A DNA stretch of 39,705 bases from assembly GCF_002160145.1 (NCBI RefSeq), contig NZ_NFKA01000025.1:1-39705 (forward strand), written 5' to 3'. The stretch is from Gemmiger sp. An194 (GTDB lineage: Bacteria > Bacillota > Clostridia > Oscillospirales > Ruminococcaceae). Of the stretch, positions 33,779-39,705 are shown piece after piece (positions within the stretch are counted from its first letter, which is position 1; each line of letters begins with the position of its first letter). The notes under the pieces were generated by a model. It was not told the DNA's origin. It was given only the letters and a program-made list of their open reading frames with translations, and searched no databases. The position numbers and the translations under genes are program-made.

Positions 33779-34158
33779 TCTCGGTCATCCTCCTGATACA
33801 TGAGTGTCAGCAAGTCGGTCAGCCGTTCCAGAGAGATTCCGCTGGCACGAGCGATCTCGATTGCTTCGGCAAACTTTTCCTCAATCTTTTTCTGCTGCTC
33901 TTCCAGATAGAAGTCCTGATTCTGGGCAGATACATAGCAGCCTTTTCCCGCAGTGGTTTCAATGAAGCCGTCCTCCTGCAGGCTGGCATAGGCCTTTTGC
34001 ACGGTAAGAATGCTGATGTGCAAGGACTTCGCCAGCGATCGAACCGAGGGAATGGCATCTCCTGCCCGCAGTTCGCCGCGCAGAATGGCTGCTTTGATCT
34101 GGGAGGAAATCTGTTCATACAAAGGCCGGCTTGCCTTATTACTTACAACAATATCCAA
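33775..34158 (-). CDS. GntR family regulator, YtrA subfamily
   Basis: A 127-residue regulator with an N-terminal winged helix (RPLYEQISSQIKAAILRGEL, then IPSVRSLAKSLHISILTVQK as recognition region) and only a short helical C-terminal dimerisation tail, which defines the YtrA subfamily. The start codon appears to be TTG (34156-34158), preceded by GGTGGTGAG, since no ATG lies near the conserved beginning. It is expected to repress its own operon through the ACTGTA-N13-TACAGT site. Confidence 0.9.
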   Translation of the reverse strand: MDIVVSNKASRPLYEQISSQIKAAILRGELRAGDAIPSVRSLAKSLHISILTVQKAYASLQEDGFIETTAGKGCYVSAQNQDFYLEEQQKKIEEKFAEAIEIARASGISLERLTDLLTLMYQEDDRE

Positions 34159-34180
34159 ATGCTCACCACCGTTTTATCCA

Positions 34181-34231
34181 ACTGTATTACTACAACAAGT
34201 ACAGTATATTACGTAACGATACAGCTGTCAA
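34181..34231 (-). promoter_or_regulatory. promoter and YtrA-type operator
   Basis: On the minus strand, consensus TTGACA (34226-34231) and TATACT (34203-34208) are 17 nt apart. Overlapping the -10 end is a perfect inverted repeat ACTGTA-N13-TACAGT (34181-34186 with 34200-34205). The 13-nt spacing matches the known Bacillus YtrA operator (AGTGTA-N13-TACACT). Confidence 0.75.
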
Positions 34232-34258
34232 GAGCAATCGAAAAACCGGCATTGTGTC

Positions 34259-34287
34259 TTCACTTTATCACTGGAATATGATAAAAT
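34259..34287 (+). promoter_or_regulatory. possible promoter of the DMT transporter
   Basis: TTCACT (34259-34264) and TAAAAT (34282-34287) are 17 nt apart. The leader contains a small hairpin (GAAAAAGCC with GGCTTTTC, about 34312-34339). Confidence 0.4.
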
Positions 34288-34379
34288 AAAAAGCATCCTG
34301 CAACGCCGCAGAAAAAGCCCGGCGAAAAACGGCTTTTCAATCAGAGCCGCTGGAATTATAGGATAAGGAGCATATCGCA

Positions 34380-35264
34380 ATGAAGCAGCCCGCAAGCCCA
34401 CAATTGATGCTTGTTATTTCCATGGTCGTGTTCGGTACCCTGGGATTGTTTGTGCGGAATATTCCGGTGTCATCAGGGGAGCTGGCCCTGTATCGGGCGA
34501 TTCTGGCGGCACTGCTGCTTCTGGTCTATTTTGCGGCAACAAAGCAAACGATCCCGTTTGGTAAAATACGAAGAGAACTCCCGTTGTTGCTGCTGTCCGG
34601 CGTGGCCATGGGATTCAACTGGATCTTACTGTTCGAGGCATACAAGTACACCACCGTATCGGTGGCAACCCTGAGCTATTATTTTGCACCGGTAATCGTG
34701 ACAGTGGCCTGTCCGATTCTATTCAAGGAGAAAATGACCGGCAAACAATGGATCTGCTTTGCCATGTCCACTCTGGGAATCGTTCTGATCACCGGGGTAG
34801 GGGATATGAAAACCGGAAGCAACCACCTGCTGGGAATTGCCTTCGGCCTTGGCGCAGCCTGCTTCTATGCAGCGGTGATCCTGCTGAACAAATTCATCCG
34901 AAACGTGGAGGGGATCCACCGCACGTTTCTGCAATTCATCGCCGCTGTTCTGGTCCTGATTCCCTATGTGGGTGTTACCAGCGGTGTGACCCTTTCCAAA
35001 CTGGATGTCACCGGCTGGATTTGCCTGCTGGTGGTGGGTCTCGTACACACCGGGATCACCTATTGCTTGTATTTCTCCTCTCTGAAAGAGCTGCCGGGGC
35101 AAAAGGCGGCAATTTTAAGCTATATCGACCCGCTGGTGGCGGTTCTGGTATCGGTGCTGCTTTTGCGGGAAAGTTTGAGCCCCATGCAAATGGTCGGTGG
35201 CCTGCTGATTCTTGGCTTCACTTTATGGAATGAGGTAACACCGAAAGTAAAAGTCAACGGTTGA
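34380..35264 (+). CDS. DMT superfamily (EamA) transporter
   Basis: A 294-residue membrane protein with about ten hydrophobic segments in two repeats. It begins LMLVISMVVFGTLGLFVRNI, and the second repeat ends in the family's typical ILSYIDPLVAVLVSVLLL block (about 242-259). EamA transporters export amino acids, nucleotides or other metabolites; the substrate is not predictable. AAGGAG precedes the ATG. It stands alone, followed by a strong terminator. Confidence 0.92.
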   Translation: MKQPASPQLMLVISMVVFGTLGLFVRNIPVSSGELALYRAILAALLLLVYFAATKQTIPFGKIRRELPLLLLSGVAMGFNWILLFEAYKYTTVSVATLSYYFAPVIVTVACPILFKEKMTGKQWICFAMSTLGIVLITGVGDMKTGSNHLLGIAFGLGAACFYAAVILLNKFIRNVEGIHRTFLQFIAAVLVLIPYVGVTSGVTLSKLDVTGWICLLVVGLVHTGITYCLYFSSLKELPGQKAAILSYIDPLVAVLVSVLLLRESLSPMQMVGGLLILGFTLWNEVTPKVKVNG

Positions 35265-35280
35265 ACGAATTTGTAGCAGC

Positions 35281-35324
35281 AAAGAACCGCTCTTCCGGAA
35301 GTTTTCCCGGAAGAGCGGTTCTTT
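35281..35324. terminator. bidirectional terminator
   Basis: AAAGAACCGCTCTTCCGG (35281-35298) pairs perfectly over 18 bp with 35307-35324 around an 8-nt loop; it sits 16 nt from the ends of the genes on either side. Confidence 0.9.
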
Positions 35325-35339
35325 CTGTGTGGAATGGAA

Positions 35340-35714
35340 TCAGAGCACGGATTCCCAGATGCCGTGCAGGTTACAAGCAGCGTACACACCACGGATGCTT
35401 TCGTATTTGTCCAGACGGAAGGTGGTGGAGGGACTGTCCCCGGCGGTGAGATAATGGACATGGAATCCCAGGTTGGTTTCCAGAACAATCCACAGAATAC
35501 GATGCTCCGGGCTCATGGGATGCGAGATCTGGCCCACCTCAATCAGGATATCCATTCCGTTCTGGTGAAGGATGGGAACGTGTTTTTCCACAGCGGCGTC
35601 TCGGGTTCCCGGGATCACTTCCGTCATGGGAGCGCCGCAGCACACCATCGGAACGCCGGAATCGGTCAGTTTAACGGCAAGATTGCCGCAGTGTTCGCAT
35701 TGATAAAATTTCAT
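35340..35714 (-). CDS. dfx: desulfoferrodoxin / superoxide reductase
   Basis: A 124-residue protein with both iron centres of the two-iron class. Center I Cys residues are Cys6, Cys9 (CEHC) and Cys25-Cys26 (VCCG). The catalytic center II ligands are His45 (EKHVP), His65 (ISHPM), His71 (EHRILW), Cys114 and His117 (CNLHG). It reduces superoxide to hydrogen peroxide without producing oxygen, a defence typical of anaerobes. AAAGGAG precedes the ATG. It lies 15 nt after the DUF308 gene, probably in the same transcript. Confidence 0.93.
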   Translation of the reverse strand: MKFYQCEHCGNLAVKLTDSGVPMVCCGAPMTEVIPGTRDAAVEKHVPILHQNGMDILIEVGQISHPMSPEHRILWIVLETNLGFHVHYLTAGDSPSTTFRLDKYESIRGVYAACNLHGIWESVL

Positions 35715-35729
35715 GAAGAACTCCTTTGT

Positions 35730-36290
35730 TCAGATGGATGAGTGGTGTTGAACGGTCTGTGCGGAACGCTTTTCCAGAATGACGGTGACCAAATCGCTGA
35801 TGCCGTCTGCGGCAAGTGTTGCACCGAATACCATTACGACCAGCTGCATGGTGGTGAAGGGATTGACGATGAGCAGCCCGCCCAGAAGGATCGGGATGAT
35901 GGAGGAAAGCAGCATGGGGATCATGCCGGGGTGCTGTTCCCGAACACCCATGTAGGCCAGGGGAAGCTTGCCGACGCCGTCCACCAGAAGAAGTGAACCG
36001 AGTACGAGCGGCAGAACCGACAGCACAGCTTGCGGCCAGATCAGAGAAAAGGCGGCGAATGCGGCAGGAAGAACGGCGAGAAATACATCGCCTGGGTTGC
36101 CGCAGCCCATTTTACGGGCCTGCAAATAGCGAATCAGATGGATGAGCCCATATGCACCGGCTCCAGCGGCAAGTGCCCAAATGAAAAGGGTGCTGCTGGC
36201 GGCAGGGAACACAAAGAGCAGAATGCCCATCAGGATATACAATGCAGCTACCCAGACAGAAGCGGTACGAGTCCAGAAAAATTGAAACAT
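35730..36290 (-). CDS. DUF308/HdeD-like membrane protein
   Basis: A 186-residue membrane protein with six hydrophobic segments, with the repeated 'GILLFVFPAAS', 'SLIWPQAVLSVLPLVLGSLLLVDG' and 'GGLLIVNPFTTMQLVV' pattern of the HdeD/DUF308 family. HdeD is linked to acid resistance in E. coli; in anaerobes the role is unknown. AGGAGG precedes the ATG. Its pairing with a superoxide reductase suggests a stress-related role, by inference. Confidence 0.85.
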   Translation of the reverse strand: MFQFFWTRTASVWVAALYILMGILLFVFPAASSTLFIWALAAGAGAYGLIHLIRYLQARKMGCGNPGDVFLAVLPAAFAAFSLIWPQAVLSVLPLVLGSLLLVDGVGKLPLAYMGVREQHPGMIPMLLSSIIPILLGGLLIVNPFTTMQLVVMVFGATLAADGISDLVTVILEKRSAQTVQHHSSI

Positions 36291-36461
36291 AAATTGCCTC
36301 CTAAAATAAGAATGGAAGGAAACAGAAGACGGGAGATTGGTTTTGTGTCTGCTGTTTTGTTGTTATCATCGTACCATTTGCAGCCCCGGGAATCGGTGTG
36401 CCAGACAACGGAATTTCATATTCGGACAGATTTGTCGGAAAATCGGTTTTTATCACAAGAA

Positions 36462-36490
36462 CAGCCCCGGCATTCAGAATGCCGGGGCTG
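36462..36490 (-). terminator. terminator of the fructokinase-amylosucrase operon
   Basis: CAGCCCCGGCATT (36462-36474) pairs perfectly with AATGCCGGGGCTG (36478-36490) around a 3-nt loop, 34 nt after the amylosucrase stop; the minus-strand tail is moderately T-rich. Confidence 0.75.
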
Positions 36491-36524
36491 CTTTCGCAAA
36501 TATGTAAATGTAAAATCGTCGCAA

Positions 36525-38423
36525 TTACTCCTGACGGTTCACAAACCAGGCGAAACCGAAGGGATACAGCTCCACGTTCTGCAGGCTGTTGCGGGTTCCG
36601 CCGTATACCAGTTCCTCAAAGGTGCCCTGCTCAGGGCTGGAGACGGTGACGAACTGGTTACTGAAATTGAAGAAAGCAATCAGCTTGTGGCCCTGGTACC
36701 AGCGGCCCACATCCAGCACATGCTCGGACCCGGTGTCGAAGGTCCACACATCCGCCCGGCTGTCGAAGGCAGGCTCGGCGGCGCGGATCATCTCCAGCTT
36801 GCGTAGGCCCGTAAACTGTTTGCCCTGACGGGTGTAACCGTCGTGACGCAACTCAGCCAGCACCCACTGGAAATTACCCCGGTGAATGTAGCGGCTGTCG
36901 TCCCAGCGCTCGGGGTCCTGATGATAGGAGTAGTCATTCAGCTGACCAACCTCGTCGCCGCTGTACAGCACGGGAATACCACTCTGGACGAGCATCCATG
37001 CATGCAGCATCAAATCGCAGGCGATTGCGCGCTCCAGCTTGAAGGGGTCCTTTTCGTAGTCTGCTGCCTCCACGCCGCACAGGGATGCGGTGGTGCCGCA
37101 GAGACGGGCGTCGCCCAGACGGGGATCGTCGTTGTACAGCTCACCCCGGCTGTCACTGCCTGGCCACTTGCCGGTGAACCAGTCGTTCAGATATTTCTTG
37201 TGGGCAACCTCGTCCACGCCGAACCGGCCGCTCAGCCAGGCGTAATCCAGACTCCAGCCGATGTCGTCATGGCAGCGCAGGTAGTTGAGAAACAAAAACT
37301 CCCGGGGCAAAGCGCACACGGTGTCCATCTGATGGCGCAGCAGAGAAACGTCGCCGGTGGCCAGAGTGTGCCAGGTGGTGGCCATGGTGGTCACGTTGTA
37401 GAGCATGTGGCACTCGGGCTTTTCCGGGGTGCCGAAGTAGGGAACCACCTTGGCGGGCTCCATAACCACCTCGCCAAGCAGCAGAACGCCGGGGCAGACA
37501 ATCTCGCACACAATGCGCATCATGCGGACCAGGGTGTGGACCTGCGGCAGATTGCGGCAGCTGGTGCCCAGCTCCTTCCAGATATAGGGAACGGCATCCA
37601 GACGGATCACATCAATGCCTCGGTTGGTAAGGTAGAGCAGGTTTTCCGTCATATCGTTGAAGACCACCGGATTTGCATAGTTCAGGTCCCACTGGTAGGG
37701 ATAGAAGGAGGTCATAACCACCTGATTGCAGTCCGGCAGCCAGGTGAAGCTGCGGGGAGCGGTGGTGGGGAACACCTGAGGAACGGTTTTCTCAAACTGG
37801 TTGGGAATGTCCCAGTTGTCGTAGAAGAAATACCGTTCCCGGTAGCCGGGTTCACCGGCACGGGCTTTTTTTGCCCACGCATGATCCTCGCTGGTATGGT
37901 TCATCACAAAGTCCAGGCACAGGCTCATGCCCTTGGCGCGGCAGGCGTCCGCCAGGGCTTCCAGGTCCTCTATGGTGCCCAATTCAGGCTGGACACGGCG
38001 GAAATCTGCAACGGCATATCCACCGTCACTCCGGCCCTTGGGGCTTTCCAGCAGGGGCATCAGATGCAGGTAGTTAACGCCGCACTCCTCCAGATAGGGC
38101 AGCTTTTTCTTCACGCCTTCCAGGGTGCCGGCAAAAGCGCCGGTATAAAGCATCATACCCAGCAGCTCCCGCTGGCGGTACCAGTTGGGATCGGCCTCGC
38201 GGCGCGCGTCCTGAGCGCGCAGATCCTCTTTTCGATCTTCCCAGCTGCGGCGAAGCATGCCCAAAAAGTAATCAAACGCGGCCATATCGCCGCTGTAAAG
38301 CTCGCAATACAGCCATTTCAATTCATCGTAATATTTGCCCAGGCGCAGGTCAAAAGTACTGACGGGCTGGGAGATGTCGGTTTTCTTGCGCGGGGTAGAA
38401 CTTCTCTTCGTGCTCTTTGCCAT
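36525..38423 (-). CDS. amylosucrase-like enzyme (GH13_4)
   Basis: A 632-residue enzyme. An N-terminal helical domain (residues 20-90, with FDLRLGKYYDELKWLYCELY) precedes the barrel, as in amylosucrases. Catalytic residues are Asp276 in IRLDAVPYIWKELGTSC, Glu318 in LLLGEVVMEP and Asp386 in LRCHDDIGW; the 'IWK.LGTSC.NLPQ.H' stretch is diagnostic for the amylosucrase subfamily. Amylosucrase uses sucrose to extend an alpha-1,4-glucan and releases fructose. There is no signal peptide. It lies 4 nt after the fructokinase gene. Sucrose hydrolase is a close alternative within the subfamily. Confidence 0.88.
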   Translation of the reverse strand: MAKSTKRSSTPRKKTDISQPVSTFDLRLGKYYDELKWLYCELYSGDMAAFDYFLGMLRRSWEDRKEDLRAQDARREADPNWYRQRELLGMMLYTGAFAGTLEGVKKKLPYLEECGVNYLHLMPLLESPKGRSDGGYAVADFRRVQPELGTIEDLEALADACRAKGMSLCLDFVMNHTSEDHAWAKKARAGEPGYRERYFFYDNWDIPNQFEKTVPQVFPTTAPRSFTWLPDCNQVVMTSFYPYQWDLNYANPVVFNDMTENLLYLTNRGIDVIRLDAVPYIWKELGTSCRNLPQVHTLVRMMRIVCEIVCPGVLLLGEVVMEPAKVVPYFGTPEKPECHMLYNVTTMATTWHTLATGDVSLLRHQMDTVCALPREFLFLNYLRCHDDIGWSLDYAWLSGRFGVDEVAHKKYLNDWFTGKWPGSDSRGELYNDDPRLGDARLCGTTASLCGVEAADYEKDPFKLERAIACDLMLHAWMLVQSGIPVLYSGDEVGQLNDYSYHQDPERWDDSRYIHRGNFQWVLAELRHDGYTRQGKQFTGLRKLEMIRAAEPAFDSRADVWTFDTGSEHVLDVGRWYQGHKLIAFFNFSNQFVTVSSPEQGTFEELVYGGTRNSLQNVELYPFGFAWFVNRQE

Positions 38424-38427
38424 CGGA

Positions 38428-39375
38428 TTATTCTTCCTCCAATTCGTCTAATGTGGGCATGGCGGGAATTGCTCCGCTGCGGGAGCAGGTAATCGAAGCG
38501 GCCCGATTGGCAAAGGTCAGAACCTTCTCCAATTCTTCGACGGTCAAGCTTTCCAGGGGATGATCGCCACGAGCAGTCAGGCGACTGAGTGCTGCCCCAA
38601 GGAAGGTGTCGCCGGCACCGTTGGTATCAGCGACTGTGGTGGTCACGCCGGGCACAAGACCAGTTGCTCCCTGCCAGCGGTAGAAGGCTCCCTTTTCGCC
38701 CATGGTGATCAGAACCAGTTTAATGCCTGAATCTTCCAGATGCTGGCTTGCGGTTTCCGGATCGGCAGTGCCGGTCAGCAAGGGAAGTTCCTCCTCGGAA
38801 AGCTTGATCACATCCACCAAAGGCAGTGGGTTACGCATCCATTCCACTGCTTCTTCTTCGCTCTCCCAAAGAGCCTCGCGGTAGTTGGGGTCATAGCTGA
38901 CAAGTACGCCCTGCTGGCGGGCCTGCCGGGCCGCAAAGATGGTGGCGGAACGGGCCGCTCCAGCGGTCAGACTCACCGAACCGAAGTGGAGTACCTTGGT
39001 GTTTGCCAGACTACGGACATCGATTTCTTCCGGGGAAAATTCGGCATCTGCGCCCCGAACGAAGCGAAAGGAACGCTCACCCTCCTGCGACAGTGTGACC
39101 ACCGCCATGGTGGTCGGGGTTTTACTGGTGTGCAGACCGGAAATATCCATGTTGTTTTCCTGCAGCACCTGCGAGAGATAGTTTCCGAAGCCATCGCGTC
39201 CTACCTTTCCGCAAAAGGCGGTTTTCGCACCCAGGCGGGCGGCGGCTACGGCCACATTGGCGGGAGCGCCACCGGGATTTGCGGCCAGCATGGGAACATT
39301 TTGAGCATTGACACCGGTCTGCGTCAGATCGATCAGGACCTCGCCGATTGTTGTAATGTCCGTCGTAATGATCAC
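38428..39375 (-). CDS. PfkB family fructokinase
   Basis: A 315-residue ribokinase-family sugar kinase. The N-terminal GEVLIDLT, the substrate-site NPGGAPANVAVAAARLG and the C-terminal ATP/anion-hole motif DTNGAGDTFLGA (catalytic Asp in GAGD) are all present. The combination fits bacterial fructokinases. It would phosphorylate the fructose released by the amylosucrase encoded 4 nt downstream. The start seems to be GTG (39373-39375), as no in-frame ATG precedes the conserved beginning; there is no clear ribosome site. Confidence 0.9.
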   Translation of the reverse strand: MIITTDITTIGEVLIDLTQTGVNAQNVPMLAANPGGAPANVAVAAARLGAKTAFCGKVGRDGFGNYLSQVLQENNMDISGLHTSKTPTTMAVVTLSQEGERSFRFVRGADAEFSPEEIDVRSLANTKVLHFGSVSLTAGAARSATIFAARQARQQGVLVSYDPNYREALWESEEEAVEWMRNPLPLVDVIKLSEEELPLLTGTADPETASQHLEDSGIKLVLITMGEKGAFYRWQGATGLVPGVTTTVADTNGAGDTFLGAALSRLTARGDHPLESLTVEELEKVLTFANRAASITCSRSGAIPAMPTLDELEEE

Positions 39376-39394
39376 ATCATTGAATACTTTTAAA

Positions 39395-39400
39395 ATTATA
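39395..39400 (-). promoter_or_regulatory. -10 element of the fructokinase promoter
   Basis: A consensus TATAAT lies on the minus strand 19 nt before the GTG; the -35 region is poor. The predicted leader is only about 13 nt, too short for a normal ribosome site. The stretch further upstream to 39616 shows no gene; an AACGATTGACAATT region near 39444 may hold a divergent -35 or an operator. Confidence 0.4.
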
Positions 39401-39616
39401 TTGCAAACAAAGTTATTTCGAGTTGTATGATAGCATAAGTTAAAACGATTGACAATTCCTTTCGGATATTTCCTCAGGGCCGGTTTTCACAAATTTTTTG
39501 CGGGAAAATTGATGAATTACACAAAGGCATTTGAAAATGTGAAATATTTCGGAATGCTTCTTGTTAATTGTCGTAAAAACAGTAATGAACATCTATCCTG
39601 TTGCCAGGAAAATCAT

Positions 39617-39688
39617 AACCCCACGTTAAACGTGGGGTTTGCAGAACGGCCCTATAAGGGCCATTATTCCAGCAGCACCTAAAGGTGC
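39617..39688. mobile_element. hairpin cluster, possible insertion-sequence end (IS200/IS605-like)
   Basis: Three short perfect hairpins follow within 72 nt: AACCCCACG/CGTGGGGTT (39617-39625 with 39631-39639), GGCCCT/AGGGCC (39648-39653 with 39657-39662) and GCACC/GGTGC (39675-39679 with 39684-39688). Closely spaced subterminal hairpins are characteristic of IS200/IS605 ends. No transposase is visible, as it would lie beyond the right edge, so this stays tentative. Confidence 0.35.
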
Positions 39689-39705
39689 GTAATGAGCAAC
39701 GCCAA

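Noticed and set aside
1-39705. CRISPR arrays, tRNA or rRNA genes
   Set aside because: No regularly spaced repeats and no cloverleaf or rRNA-like sequence were recognised by eye.

Overview
The window is most likely chromosomal DNA from a low-to-moderate-GC Firmicute of the gut Clostridia. An Oscillospiraceae member such as Faecalibacterium or a close relative is my best guess. This is an inference from the gene repertoire (clostridial TnpV, an intracellular alpha-glucan operon, MdxE/F/G-type transporter, YtrA-type GntR regulator, amylosucrase), strong AGGAGG ribosome sites and Gram-positive-type promoters. No rRNA, tRNA or CRISPR array was seen.

Left edge (1-2.3 kb): mobile-element debris. 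It holds the 3' end of a RhuM-family gene, a DUF6809-like gene, a tnpV gene, a 13-bp-arm inverted repeat, a probable broken fic fragment, and about 0.6 kb without a recognisable gene.

2.3-10.4 kb, minus strand: a complete four-gene type II Wadjet operon (jetA-jetB-jetC-jetD; families TIGR02677/02678/02680/02679), with overlapping or tightly spaced genes and its own promoter. Wadjet systems are SMC-like complexes plus a nuclease that act against plasmids. The non-coding DNA on both sides carries copies of a short GGTATGC-type motif.

10.4-14 kb: a non-coding stretch with repeats, an isolated MoaE-like gene behind a structured leader, then a minus-strand MarR - PhlG-like hydrolase - AEC transporter operon. 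Two of its three genes are broken: the MarR gene by a one-base frameshift and the hydrolase by two in-frame stop codons.

14-30.7 kb: an alpha-glucan utilisation locus. A LacI-type regulator (minus) is divergent from a ten-gene plus-strand operon: binding lipoprotein, two ABC permeases, cytoplasmic pullulanase-type debranching enzyme, GH133 glucosidase, glucan phosphorylase, MalQ, neopullulanase-like GH13, a HAD hydrolase and a GH13_31 alpha-glucosidase. Copies of one operator-like sequence sit in the divergent promoter region. Together these genes would import malto-oligosaccharides and degrade them, or stored glycogen, to glucose-1-phosphate and glucose. The ABC ATPase is not in the window.

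30.7-36.4 kb: a sugar O-acetyltransferase/DUF1349 pair, a YtrA-like GntR-ABC transporter operon with a clear operator, a DMT transporter, and a desulfoferrodoxin/DUF308 pair.

36.5-39.4 kb, minus strand: a fructokinase-amylosucrase operon. Amylosucrase would turn sucrose into alpha-glucan plus fructose, and the kinase would capture the fructose, linking sucrose to the glucan operon. The right edge carries a cluster of short hairpins resembling an insertion-sequence end.
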